Below are positions 30,769 to 42,490 of a stretch of DNA of 64,000 bases, in pieces. The position numbers and the translations under genes are program-made. This DNA comes from Ahaetulla prasina. Its lineage: Eukaryota > Chordata > Lepidosauria > Squamata > Colubridae. Under the pieces are notes generated by a model. The model made no database searches. It worked only from the letters and a program-made list of their open reading frames with translations, and was not told the DNA's origin. How positions within the stretch are numbered: the stretch's first letter is position 1; each line of letters begins with the position of its first letter. Where the stretch lies: positions 178,462,459 through 178,526,458 of the forward strand of contig NC_080539.1 in the NCBI RefSeq assembly GCF_028640845.1. Direction: 5' to 3'.

Positions 30769-31649
30769 GATAATAAAATCTCTCAATACTCCTGTGAGTC
30801 ATAATTGTCTCATCTTCCAAAAAAAAAAAAAAAGCTTCACCAAAAATGGGAAAATGAATTCATTCTACTGTGAAATATTGCATGATATTTGACTTTAGAA
30901 TCTGAGGTGCAATAATAAGACTACAGAAAGTAAAGAGAAGCTACAAAAAAATATAGGGGGAGATTGTGGAAAATATTTGGGATGTTCTAGGAATCTGGCA
31001 AGGAGAGGCACATTATTGGTACCGTCTATTAAGAAATGTCATCTTGTGGAGCCTAGGAAGACAAGGTGCCTTTTATGTCATGGTGCCTGCCCTTTAGGAC
31101 AAAACATCCCCAGAGATTAGATTGGCTCCAATGTTTCTGCCGTCTTCTAATGATTTCCAGAAAGTGTATGCAAATATTTCATCCTTATACTAATAATGAT
31201 TTCTTCTCATCCCTTTTCTCCTTCTCCATCTTCTTTTCTTCCACCCCACAAGTTCATTTTTACGCAGTGGGAAGAAGGCTGCTCTGCCCAGGAATCTGGA
31301 GCAAATGGGTCAAAACACAGTGAAATTTGCAAAGGAAAGTAACTCAATAGTAATAAGTGGAAGGATTATATAATCAATAAAATAATACACATTAATAAAA
31401 TGATGATTGGGGTATAATTAGCATTCCTGAGCCGAGCACAAGGATGATCCAACAAAATATAAAGCCCATTTCTGTCCTTAAATCCTCCAAGCAGAGCTTC
31501 TGCTGAATCCTAACAGAAAGGAAGACAACAGTTGTTTGGGATGGATCACACAATATTTGGGATCATTTATTGCACAATCTTCCTGGAACATCATTAAAAG
31601 TTGCCATGTGTAATTAATTTTCATCTTAAGTGTAAAAAGAGTGTAAAAT
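30769..31649. other. No gene seen
   Basis: Unassigned AT-rich sequence. Confidence 0.5.
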
Positions 31650-32725
31650 AGATCCAAGATGGCTCCACCAAAGACTGCCTCGGTGAAATGCTCTCTTTTA
31701 CTGTGTACCGAGGACTGCATCTCAAACGATCCATCTGTTAAACTACTGAAGTTTGCAGATGATACAACAGTGATCGGTCTCATTCGAGACAATGATGAAT
31801 CTGCATACAGATGGGAGGTTGAACAACTAGCCTCATGGTGCGACCAGAACAATCTGAAACTGAACACACTCAAAATCGTAGAAATGGTGGTGGACTTTAG
31901 GAGAAATCTGCCATACTTCCGCCTCTCACAATACTAGACAACACAGTATCAACAGTAGAAACCTTCAAATTTCTAGGTTCTACCATATCACAAGATCTAA
32001 AATGGACAACCAACATCAAAAATGTCATCAAAAAAGCACAACAAAGATTGTTCTTTCTGTGCCAACTCAGAAAGCTCAAACTGCCCAAGGAGCTGCTGAT
32101 CCAGTTCTACAGAGAAATTATTGAGTCAGTCATCTGTACCTCTATATCTGTCTGGTTTGGTTCTGCAACCCAACAAGACAGACACAGACTTCAGAGGATA
32201 ATTAGAAAAATAATTACCACCAACCTGCCTTCCATTGAGAGCCTGTATACTGCACAAGTCAAAAAGAGAGCTGTGAAAATATTTACAGACCCCTCGCATC
32301 CTGGACATAAACTTTTTCAACTCCTACCCTCAAAATGACGCTATAGAGCACTGCACACCAGAACAACTAGACACAAGAACAGTTTTTCCTCCAACGCCAT
32401 CACTCTGCTAAATAAATAAATCCCTCAACACTGTATAGTTATTAAATCTGCATTACTATTAATCTTCTCATTGTTCCTATCACCCATCTCCTCCCACTTA
32501 TGACTGTATGACTGTAACCTTGTTGCTGGTATCCTTATGATTTATATTGACTGTTTCCTAATATGATTTCATTGCTTATATGTTCCCTATGACTATCATT
32601 AAGTGTTGTACCTTATGATTCTTGACGAATGATTCTTTTATGTACATTGAGAGCATATGCACCAAGACAAATTCCTTGTGTATCCAATCACACTTGGTCA
32701 ATAAAGAATTCTATTCTATTCTATC
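31650..32725 (+). pseudogene. CR1-L3 (Snake1-type) LINE, reverse transcriptase and 3' end
   Basis: Frame 31659-31937 holds LLKFADDTTVIGLIRDNDES (catalytic aspartates) and ASWCDQNNLKLN. After a frame change, frame 32048-32338 has FFLCQLRKLKLPKELLIQFY and SISVWFGSATQQD. Then come the stop, the 3' untranslated part (ttatgactgtatgactg) and the end gagagcatatgcaccaagacaaattcc...cacttggtcaataaagaattctattctatt. It is 5'-truncated before the earlier RT motifs and disabled by the frame change near 31930. Its 3' part is included in the tandem duplication. Confidence 0.92.
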
Positions 32726-34000
32726 CTAAATAGGTACAGCATGCATTGGCAAGCTTTGGGGTTCAGGGCAGGGGTGAAATGCTCCCAGTTCGGACTGGAT
32801 CGCCCGATCTGGTAGTGATGGCGGCGGGTGGTTTGGAGAGCCAGTAGCAAAAATCCCTGCCCCCCCATGCTCAGCTGAGCCGCGTGAGCATCCGAGGTTT
32901 TTTTAAAAAAACTTTTAAAAGCATTTTTTCTTCAGCCAAAAAAATGCTTTTAAAAGTAAAAAAAAAAAGCCTCTGATGATCACACTGCTCAGCTAGGATC
33001 ATCAGAACCTTTAAAAAGCATTTTTTCTACAAACTCTTCAGCCGAAGATGTTGTAGAAAAAAATGCTTTTAAAAGTTAAAAAAAAGTTGGCCACACCCAC
33101 CCAGTCACATTACCCCCCAAGCCACACCCATAGAACCAATAGTAACAAATTTTGCATTTCACCCCTGGTTCAGGGGCTGCAGTCTAAGGAGGCACTAGTT
33201 GACATTATGTTGCAAACTGAACAGAACTTTATTACTCAGGTATGAAGGACCAAAGAAAATTGGCTGGGATTTTCTGAAATATAAGAGAATTTTAAACCAT
33301 ACAAGTCAGATTAGCCACATATTTTCCATGTGACTTTGACCAAATCCTCTCCTTATTACTACAGTTAACTTCAGCAAGGATTAAATAATCTTTTCCTATC
33401 TTGCAATATATATATTCTTAGACTGCATAGTAATAGTTTGAATATGATGCCATATTCTCTAAATGTCATTAGTTTTATTTTGGAATCCCTGAAAAAAATT
33501 AGTATTAGGCCAAATACATCTGGTAGCTGCCTTTTGAACTGATTGCTGTCATAATGGGCAAAACCCATAGTCCTATTCAAGATGTTCCTGGGAGCAATTC
33601 TCCCTCCCTTTCTTTCTGCTTTTGGTGTCCAAGGCATTCACATCTCTTGTTTTCAATAGCAGCATCCTGGCCTTTCAACAAATTGGCTTTCAACCTGGAA
33701 ATGCTTCCAATTTCCAAAGAAGAAGTGCCCTGAGGCGGGAAATTTGATTCACACCCAAGAACTGATTCAGTTAATATTTGGACATGATTAATTAAGAGAA
33801 GAACACCCTAAGGCAAATTCTGCTATTACAAAAATAAGGCAAATAGGAGTTAGCATAGAGCATGGGAATGACAGAATCATCCCAGATGTTCAGATATTAT
33901 TTTATGAGAACAACTTATCTTTTGACTTTTTTGGGGATATAAAACCCTAAAGCTTGACTTAAACTTCAGAACATTTTAAAATCATGAAAATGATTCTTTA
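32462..34000. repeat. 1.54-kb tandem duplication, copy 1
   Basis: Begins atcttctcattgttcctatcaccc and ends atgaaaatgattcttta. It contains the CR1-L3 3' end, a foldback hAT-like element (32769-33167) and unique sequence. It abuts copy 2 with no spacer. Confidence 0.95.
32769..33167. mobile_element. Foldback hAT-like element (in duplication copy 1)
   Basis: Ends CAGGGGTGAAATGC and GCATTTCACCCCTG. Flanks are perfect 8-bp duplications GTTCAGGG (32761-32768 and 33168-33175). The interior is made of inverted blocks: acttttaaaagcatttttt/aaaaaaatgcttttaaaagt and ctgatgatc/gatcatcag. There is no coding sequence. Confidence 0.85.
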
Positions 34001-35541
34001 ATCTTGTCATTGTTCCTATCACCCATCTCCTGTAACTGTAACCTTGTTGCTGGTATCCTTATGATTTATATTGACTGTTTCCTAATATGATTTCATTGCT
34101 TATATGTTCCCTATGACTATCATTAAGTGTTGTACCTTATGATTCTTGACGAATGATTCTTTTATGTACATTGAGAGCATATGCACCAAGACAAATTCCT
34201 TGTGTATCCAATCACACTTGGTCAATAAAGAATTCTATTCTATTCTATCCTAAATAGGTACAGCATGCATTGGCAAGCTTTGGGGTTCAGGGCAGGGGTG
34301 AAATGCTCCCAGTTCGGACTGGATCGCCCGATCTGGTAGTGCTACTGGCTCTCCAAACCATGGCGGCGGGTGGTTTGGAGAGCCAGTAGCAAAAATCCCT
34401 GCCCCCCCATGCCCAGCTGAGCCGCGTGAGCATCCGAGGTTTTTTTTAAAAAACTTTTAAAAGCATTTTTTCTTCAGCCAAAAAAATGCTTTTAAAAGTA
34501 AAAAAAAAGCCTCTGATGATCACACTGCTCAGCTAGGATCATCAGAACCTTTAAAAAGCATTTTTTCTACAAACTCTTCAGCCGAAGATGTTATAGAAAA
34601 AAATGCTTTTAAAAGTTAAAAAAAAGTTGGCCACACCCACCCAGTCATATTACCCCCCAAGCCACACCCATAGAACCAATAGTAACAAATTTTGCATTTC
34701 ACCCCTGGTTCAGGGGCTGCAGTCTAAGGAGGCACTAGTTGACATTATGTTGCAAACTGAACAGAACTTTATTACTCAGGTATGAAGGACCAAAGAAAAT
34801 TGGCTGGGATTTTCTGAAATATAAGAGAATTTTAAACCATACAAGTCAGATTAGCCACATATTTTCCATGTGACTTTGACCAAATCCTCTCCTTATTACT
34901 ACAGTTAACTTCAGCAAGGATTAAATAATCTTTTCCTATCTTGCAATATTATATATTCTTAGACTGCATAGTAATAGTTTGAATATGATGCCATATTCTC
35001 TAAATGTCATTAGTTTTATTTTGGAATCCCTGAAAAAAATTAGTATTAGGCCAAATACATCTGGTAGCTGCCTTTTGAACTGATTGCTGTCATAATGGGC
35101 AAAACCCATAGTCCTATTCAAGATGTTCCTGGGAGCAATTCTCCCTCCCTTTCTTTCTGCTTTTGGTGTCCAAGGCATTCACATCTCTTGTTTTCAATAG
35201 CAGCATCCTGGCCTTTCAACAAATTGGCTTTCAACCTGGAAATGCTTCCAATTTCCAAAGAAGAAGTGCCCTGAGGCGGGAAATTTGATTCACACCCAAG
35301 AACTGATTCAGTTAATATTTGGACATGATTAATTAAGAGAAGAACACCCTAAGGCAAATTCTGCTATTACAAAAATAAGGCAAATAGGAGTTAGCATAGA
35401 GCATGGGAATGACAGAATCATCCCAGATGTTCAGATATTATTTTATGAGAACAACTTATCTTTTGACTTTTTTGGGGATATAAAACCCTAAAGCTTGACT
35501 TAAACTTCAGAACATTTTAAAATCATGAAAATGATTCTTTA
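34001..35541. repeat. 1.54-kb tandem duplication, copy 2
   Basis: Begins atcttgtcattgttcctatcaccc and ends atgattcttta followed by single-copy gtcgcctcc. It is very similar to copy 1. Copy 2 keeps a hairpin arm lost in copy 1 (34341-34390), while copy 1 keeps a short cttatgactgtatg segment lost in copy 2. Confidence 0.95.
34293..34707. mobile_element. Foldback hAT-like element (in duplication copy 2)
   Basis: Same element with the same flanking GTTCAGGG, so it was present before the duplication. Here the hairpin 34341-34360 / 34371-34390 (20-bp perfect arms, gctactggctctccaaacca) is complete with a 10-base loop. Confidence 0.85.
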
Positions 35542-36395
35542 GTCGCCTCCTTCTTTCAGTGAGCTCTCGTGCTAGCTTTGTTGCTGGTATAATTTAAGAA
35601 AGACTGGTATTTGTCACCTGATATTTTAGCATCAGGTTGTTATATATGTTCCCCACTAGTATTCTGGAAATGCCCTCACAGCAAACAAACAGTTAAGATT
35701 CCATTTTAGTCAAATAAACTGAGAAATGAGGGGGTGGGAGTCTGGTTGCACTATATAGTATTGATTTCCTGCTTCTAGAAATGTATCATCTTTATTGTCA
35801 TAATATGGTTCTAGTGGTATTAAAAATATCTGTTCCCAGAAGGAAGAGAGTAGAAAATATTCTAGACAAATGCACCATTAGACAGAAGAGACTTTAGCCA
35901 TTGTCCCCTGTATACCAACAAGTCCTTTTGTAAATATTTATGAATGAACACTTATGAGATTTTTTTAGTCTATAATATGGAAGCCAGCACATGCTCTCTT
36001 GTTGAATTTAATCTCTTTCCTAATACTTTTGTGTTTCTTCCCAAAGGTGCTTTTTCAAAAGGTAACTTTTGCTTGTAAAGAAAGTCCAGTTGCCTTTTAA
36101 AAAAGCACATTTGGGACAACCATGACCTGGATGACAGAGAATCTCCATGGACATTCTTCTAAAAACAGTTCATCCCATTGATTGTCTACTTCACTTCTGT
36201 TTGCATTTCTTGGTTTCTGTCTATATTGCATTCTCATAGCTCATTCTTACCTTTCATTTTATAAACCAGTACTATATTCATCCACTTGTATTTTCTTTTT
36301 TTTAATTTTATTTTTATTACGATTTTCTTTTTTCATAACAATTGTACACTTGTATTTTCATCCATGCATTTCACCATTCCCACATATAAATTACC

Positions 36396-36396
<1 letters not shown>
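35542..36396. other. No gene seen
   Basis: Unassigned AT-rich sequence after the duplication. A T-rich run near 36290-36330 resembles a retroelement tail but I cannot assign it. Confidence 0.45.

Positions 36397-36426
<30 letters not shown>
36397..36426. repeat. (GTT)n microsatellite
   Basis: About 10 GTT units. Confidence 0.95.
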
Positions 36427-36427
<1 letters not shown>

Positions 36428-36599
36428 CCTTTCTCTCCTCGATTGCCTTGTTCTTTGGCTTCTGGATTTGAACAGACCCCCATCCATGAATCTTATCTTA
36501 ATCGTTTTCTGGATCTGGGAACCAAAACTGTCTACCATGGAATTCCTCAATAATTTTTTCATTCTTGCTTATGAATTCACCTGTGGTACATGTGCTCCT

Positions 36600-36835
36600 G
36601 TAAGCCTGACACTCTTTACCATAGGGGTTAACCTTTTCTGAACTTGAAAGTTAAGCATAGTACAGCCTGCTTAATACTGAATGGGCATTGACTGAGAATT
36701 CTGGGGTTCTTGACTAGACTGGGAAGTTGAAAAACATCTTAGAAAAAGGCAATTGCAAAGCATTTCCATGATGCTGTCAAGAAAATTTCACAGACATGCC
36801 CCATAGTTGTGCAAGCTGAAAAGAGAGTTTGCCTT
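36600..36835 (+). mobile_element. 5S-rRNA-derived SINE remnant
   Basis: tctgaacttgaaagttaagcat then cctgcttaatactgaatggg matches the internal-promoter half of 5S rRNA (CTGATCTCGGAAGCTAAGCA, GGTTAGTACTTGGATGGG) with many changes. The 3' part (gcaattgcaaagcatttcc) is not 5S-like. This fits the 5S-Sauria SINE type. It is not a functional 5S gene. Confidence 0.65.
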
Positions 36836-37817
36836 TATGATTAGTATTTATGGTTGGTTGGCTGGTTGGTTGGAAGTTTAATGCATAAGATTATAACTTA
36901 GATTTCAGTTCCTCTCATTACAAGTCTGTTGAAATTTTTACTTCCTTGTCCCTTTGCCAGCCATCATCTGTTTATTTCTCTCATGATCAGAGATCCACTT
37001 TGCTGTCAGCAGGTGTCTTTCCATCCACCCATCAGACAGCCCTTAACACAGCAGATGGTGCAAATGGCCCAGGAATAATTTACTGATTTAGCTACATGTC
37101 TTGAATTATGAGGTTGCATACTGCCAGAAAATTGCTAATCAATTGCTAGAATGGAAGATTTAAAACAAAAACAAAAAGCTAACTGAAAAATAGGGGTTCA
37201 GTGTTTGTACTTTCCTCCTGCTTTGTATTTTTAAAGCTATATGTTCAAGGCATTTTCACAATTCACAGATTTTCCTAAAAGGTGTTTTCTATCAGAAAGA
37301 AGTCAGAGCTATAATTCTGACCTTCCTCCTTCTTTGCTGCCAAAACAAACAAACAAAATCCAAAAAACTTTAGATATGTTAATTGGCACACAGTCCATCA
37401 TGCCAGAGTTTTTAAAAATGGAAAGTAGCAACATTCAACAGCATTCAACAGAAATAGTGGAAGTAGCTAAGGAAAAACTACAGAAACCTTAAAAAGAATT
37501 TTATATCTCATCTTTGAGATAAGGGCTATATGTAATAGTGAACTTTCTTACAGCTGATAACAAGAGAAATTGAATGATGTGAATCCCACAAAGGGTCAAC
37601 ATCCCCTTACAGATCCAACAGTGAAAGAAGGAAACAAAAGATACTCTTCCTTTTCCATGGCATTAACTTTAAGTGTCATAACCTTGACATAGGCAAAATT
37701 GTTTCAAAATGGTTTTTCATTGTTGCATCCCTTACAACCAAGATTTACAGCTAGATTTTGCGAAATTCCTGCAGATCTATAATCTTATATTGATGTTTTT
37801 TCCACTACGTCAAACAC
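36836..37817. other. No gene seen
   Basis: Unassigned. Contains a ggttggttggctggttgg run near 36852. Confidence 0.5.
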
Positions 37818-37829
37818 AGATTGTTGTTG

Positions 37830-38354
37830 TTAGTTGCGAAGTCGTGTCCGACCCATCGCGACCCCATGGACAACGTTCCTCCAGGCCTTCCTGTGCTGTA
37901 CCATCCTCTGGAGTCCATTTAAACTCATGCCTACTGCTTCAGTGACTCCATCCAGCCACCTCGTTCTCTGTCGTCCCCTTCTTCTTTTGCCCTCAATCTT
38001 TCCCAGCATTAGGCTCTTCTCCAGTGAGTCCTTCTTTCTCATTAGGTGGCCAAAGTATTTCAGTTTCATCTTCAGGATCTGGCCTTCTAAAGAGCAGTCA
38101 GGGTTGATCTCCTCTAGAACTGACTTGTTTGTTCGCCTTGCAGTCCAAGGGACTCGCAGGAGTCTTCTCCAGCACCAGAGTTCAAAGGCCTCAATTCTTT
38201 GGCGCTCAGCCTTTCTTATGGTCCAACCTTCACAGCCATACATTGCAACTGGGAAAACCATAGCCTTGACTATACGCACTTTTGTTGGCAGGGTAATGTC
38301 TCTGCTTTTTAGTACGCTGTCTAGATTTGCCATAGCTTTCCTCCCCAGGAGCAA
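37830..38354 (-). pseudogene. Bov-B ORF C-terminal region
   Basis: 174 codons: LTTKVR-like start of the thumb region (LPTKVRIVKAMVFPVAMYGCE), then ELWCWRRLLRVPWTARRTN and GKRRRGRQRTRWLDGV, all characteristic of RTE/Bov-B proteins. A frame change separates it from the RT core upstream (38355-38428). Confidence 0.92.
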
Positions 38355-38427
38355 GCATCTTTTAATTTCTTGGCTGCAAGATCACCATCTGTGGTGATCT
38401 TGGAGCCCAGGAAAATAAAATCTGTCA

Positions 38428-38949
38428 CTACTCCATTTCTTCACCATCTATCTGCCAGGAATTGAGAGGGCCGGATGCCATGATTTTAGTTTTCTTAATG
38501 TTGAGTTTCAAGCCAACTTTTGCACTCTCCTCCTTCACCCGCATCAAGAGACTCTTTAGTTCCTCTTCACTTTCTGCCATTAGAATGGTATCATCTGCAT
38601 ATCTGAGGTTGTTGATATTTCTTCCGGCATTCTTAATTCCAATTTTTGATTCATCTAGCCCTGAATTTCTCATGATATGCTCTGCATATAAGTTAAATAG
38701 GCAGGGTGATAGTATACAGCCTTGCCGGACTCCTTTCCCATTTTTGAACCAATCAGTGGTTCCGTGTCCAGTTCTCACTGTTGCTTCTTGACCCGCATAC
38801 AGGTTTCTCAAGAGACAAATAAGATGGTCTGGTACTCCCATCTCTTTAAGAACTTGCCACAATTTGTTGTGATCCACACAATCAAAGGCTTTAGCATAGT
38901 CAATGAAGCAGAAGTAGATGTTTTTCTGGAACTTCCTAGTTTTCTCCAT
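38428..38949 (-). pseudogene. Bov-B reverse transcriptase core
   Basis: 173 codons: CFIDYAKAFDCVDHNKLW (first catalytic aspartate), GVRQGCILSPCLFNLYAEHI and LRYADDTILMAESEEE (catalytic aspartate pair). It ends with KVGLKLNIKKTKIM. The frame is different from the parts on both sides, so the copy is disabled unless the breaks are sequence errors. Confidence 0.94.
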
Positions 38950-39478
38950 GATCCAGCGTATGTTGGCAATTTGATCTCTAGTTCCTCTGCCTCTACGAAA
39001 TCCTGCCTGTACTGCTGATATTCTTGATCCACATACTGCTGGAGCCTAGCTTGTAGGATTTTAAGCATAACCTTACTAGCATGTGAAATGAGTGCAATGG
39101 TGTGAGAGTTTGAACAGTCTTTGGCATTGCCTTTCTTTGGAATTGGAATGTAAACTGACCTTTTCCAATCCTGTGGCCATTGTTGAGTTTTCCAAATTTG
39201 CTGGCAAATTGGGTGTAGCACTTTTACTGCGTCGTCTTTTAAGATTTTGAATAGCTCAGCTGGAATACTGTCTCCTCCACTAGCTTTGTTGTTGCTCAGA
39301 TTTCCTAAGGCCCATTTGACTTCACATTTTAGGATGTCTGGCTCAAGGTTAGTGACCACCCCATCGTGGTTATCAGGGATGTTAAGCTCATTCTTGTATA
39401 GTTCTTCTGTGTAATTTTGCCACCTCTTCTTAATCTCTTCTGCCTCTGTTAGGTCCCTGCCATTTTGGTCCTTTATCA
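38950..39478 (-). pseudogene. Bov-B linker and N-terminal reverse transcriptase
   Basis: Part of a frame that begins MIKDQNGRDLTEAEEIKKRW, then LGNLSNNKASGGDSIPAELF and WKRSVYIPIPKKGNAKDCSN, the N-terminal RT motifs of the RTE clade. The motif usually read NYRTI is here SHTIALI. The frame shifts near 38945 before the RT core. Confidence 0.9.
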
Positions 39479-39702
39479 TTTATTTATTTATTTATTTATT
39501 CCATTTATATACCGCCCTTCTCCCGAAGGACTCAGGGCGGTTTACAGCCAAATAAAAAGCAAGATACAAAAATTAAAAACATTTTAAAATCTAAAATTCA
39601 ATTCGGCCGAAACGAATAAAACAGTAATAAAACCATAGTAAAAACCCACATTAAAATACGTTAGGCCAGCCCTGCATGGCGAAACAAGAAGGTCTTTAAG
39701 TA
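39479..39702 (-). mobile_element. L2 LINE 3' end inserted into Bov-B
   Basis: Starts with (TTTA)n, then ccatttatataccgcccttctcccgaaggactcagggcgg, the L2 3' end, and stops at ggtctttaag. Bov-B sequence resumes with taatcatgcccatc. The flanks ttatcat and taatcat are a likely short target duplication. Confidence 0.88.
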
Positions 39703-40463
39703 ATCATGCCCATCTTTGCATGAAACGTTCCCTTCATATCTCCAATTTTCTTGAATAGATCTCTGGTCCTCCCTATTCTATTGTTTTCTTCTATTTCTTT
39801 GCACTGTTCATTTAAGAATGCATTCTTATCTCTTCTAGCTATTCTCTGGAATTCTGCATTCAACTGGGTGTATTGTTCTCTTTCTCCCTTGCCTTTCGCT
39901 TCCCTTCTTTCCTCAGCTATTTGCAGAGCTTCCTCAGACAGCCATTTTGCTTTCTTCCATTTCTTTTTCTTTGGAATGATTTTAGTTGCTACCTCTTGTA
40001 CAATGTTGCGAACCTCTGTCCATAGTTCATCAGGCACTCTGTCTATCAGATCTAATTCTTTAAATCTATTTGTCACCTCTACTGTAGGGATATGATTTAG
40101 TTCATACCTGAGTGGCCTGGTGCTTTTCCCTATTTTCTTTAGTTTAAGCCTAAATTTTGCAAGAAGAAGCTCATGATCTGAGCCACAGTCACCTCCTGGT
40201 CCTGTATTTACTGACTGTATAGAGCTCCTCCATCTTTGGTTGCAGAGCACATAATCAATCTGATTTCTGTGTTGACCATCTGGTGATGTCCATGTGTAGA
40301 GTCGTCTCTTAGGTTGTTGGAAAAGAGTGTTTGCTATGACCATCGTATTATCTTGACAGAATTCTATCAGCCTGTGCCCTGCTTCATTTTGTACTCCAAG
40401 GCCAAACTTGCCTGTTATTCCGGTAATCTTTTGGCTTCCTACTTTAGCATTCCAATCTCCCAT
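39703..40463 (-). pseudogene. Bov-B apurinic-like endonuclease domain (C-terminal part)
   Basis: The open frame 40463-39696 starts MGDWNAKVGSQ, with the GDWNAKVG motif of APE-type LINE endonucleases. It continues with TWTSPDGQHRNQIDYVL and GSDHELLLAKF, the metal- and base-contact histidine region. The enzyme nicks the insertion target. Upstream endonuclease motifs extend toward 40619, where the element is truncated. The last two codons of the frame belong to the inserted L2. Confidence 0.92.
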
Positions 40464-40619
40464 GATGATAAGGACATCATTTTTTGGTGTTAATTCTGTA
40501 AGGCTTCATAGAACTGGTCAATTTCATCTTCTTCAGCACCAGTGGTTGGGGCATAGACTTGAACTACTGTGATATTGAATGGTTTGCCTTGGATTCAGAC
40601 TGAGATCATTCTGTCATTT

Positions 40620-42185
40620 TGGGGAAACACCGATATGGAAGGCTTATTATCAAGAGAAATGGTATAAGCATCCCATGCCCACCCGTTTCCTCCTTTATTC
40701 TCCCTTGGGCACCAAAATTATTAAATTTCTCCCATGCCTGCAGCCCACTAGAACAATTTTCCTTGTGCTTCTGACTTTAAACCTGCAGAGCATCTTCAGA
40801 AAGCTAATTATCATGAAAGTTGCCATTTACAAAAGACTATTATTGGGCAACTCTCTCAGAGAGGCACATGTTCTTTGAGAAAGAAAACAAAAACAAAGGT
40901 AGTAATGTTTCCCCATTTCCTTGTCTTTCTCCCTGCTGCTCTTAAGTTCTATTTCCCAATTGCTGGATCTTAGTATTTACCAAGCAAAGAGAAACTTGGG
41001 GAGAATACTGAAAGCTACTACATTTTCCACAGTTGGATGACAGGAGAGAAAGCAACAGCCTTGCCAGCTGATTATGCAGCCATGTTGTTTGAAAGCTTGC
41101 ATAATATACATTAGCATGCTTAAGATCTCAGGTGACTATGCCTTTGAGGCTGGCGTGGCATCCCCTGTGGACCCAGATTTGATATTCTTCCCAATATTTG
41201 ACCCTTTTTTCTTGTTAATTACAGGCAAGCTTCCCCAGTCTGGGCCTGGATCTGCACCTGTTTCCCATCTCTGAGCAGCTGCTAATTAGGTTGCAAATGG
41301 TGGGGATGAGCAAAGACGGACACACATGCTTGAGTGGCCTATTGATCAGATTGGCATGCTGTACATACAGTAAATTATGACTGCTGGAGCAGGTTGTACA
41401 AGAAAATCTCCAGCACTTTAGTAAAATAACATTCTTTAATAGATCAACTGTATTTATGGTGAACATTACAAAAACACATCAGGATTTTTATCTGATTTTT
41501 TTTTAATGCAAAGTCCCTCTGTTCTGCATATACACCTACACAATATATTCACCTTCTATTAAATAAGGGACTGTAAAAAACCTAAATGGTGAATATTAGT
41601 TATTTTTAAACTTCCTCTTATGGGTTTAGAATTTCTTATGGTCCTTTTCTTATGGCCATTTTCAATGCATTTTCTGTGTTAGAAACTCTTCTCCAGACTG
41701 TCAGCCTTCATTTACCCCTGAAGCATATGTATAATTATTTTATTTATACCCTGTCTGGCTCTTAAAAGCAGAAATAAGATGCAAGCCAAGGCTTGTTTTT
41801 AGATAAACGAGAAAAGCATGCAAATAGGAATGTCCGCAGTGACCACAATGGTCACTGACATCAAAACGATGGGTTCAACATCCAACCCCAGCTCTTTTTC
41901 AGAGACAATCACCTGGTCTCAGCCCCCCACCTCACCCCACCCCACATATATACACACACAAGTCAGTGACTGAAGATGCCTCAACACAAAGAACAGATTC
42001 CACATGGCTCTTATCCACACTGTGCAGAATATCTGAACAAGCAACTTACTTCCATTTACAGGTCAGTCCTACTAATCTTCATCCTGAAGAGCATGAGATG
42101 TCAGTAGTACATTCCGGTTAATTCCTCTTACACTCAGCTGACTGCATTTGTTTTCAGCAGAAAAACATGAAAAAGTAGACTAAGC
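40620..42185. other. No gene seen; some homeodomain-like site clusters
   Basis: Repeat-poor. gttaattacagg (about 41215) and gcagctgctaattagg (41276-41291) are homeodomain- and E-box-like words of the type found in developmental enhancers. This is suggestive only. Confidence 0.35.
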
Positions 42186-42490
42186 AACTGTTTATTTTAT
42201 TTTTTTTATTCATCAAATTTATATAGCCACCCATCTCATCTAAGCAGCATGCAACAATAGATCTAAAACTGAAGATATGAAAACCAATTTTAAAAACCAT
42301 AGTAAATTAGTAATAATTATTAAAAACAAAAACACAAACCGTAGCTGAAAAGGAGAATTTAAAAATGGTCCCATCAACAATGGAGCCATCTAGAGAAGAC
42401 TCCAGTTCCATGGATATCCTGGGTCTAGTCACATAAAAAGATCTTAAGGGCTTTTCAGAATATTTTCTCCCCAAGAATACAAGAATAGCC
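42186..42490 (-). mobile_element. L2-like LINE 3' end, old
   Basis: ttattcatcaaatttatatagccacccatctcatctaagcag is an eroded form of the LINE tail plus 'tataccgccc' end; downstream text is unassigned. Low similarity. Confidence 0.4.

Larger units (their letters stand above)
37818..40619 (-). mobile_element. Bov-B (RTE-clade) LINE, nearly full length
   Basis: Minus-strand element. The 3' end lies at the left (ttgttgttagttgcgaagtcgtgtccgacccatcgcgacccc), the standard Bov-B 3' text, also shared by Bov-B-mobilised SINEs. Endonuclease, reverse transcriptase and C-terminal regions are present in order but in two frames. A 225-bp L2 end is inserted at 39479-39702. About 2.6 kb of a roughly 3.2-kb element remains. 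Confidence 0.93.

Noticed and set aside
36600..36835. 5S rRNA gene
   Set aside because: Only the promoter half resembles 5S, with many changes, and the 3' part is foreign; a SINE fits better.
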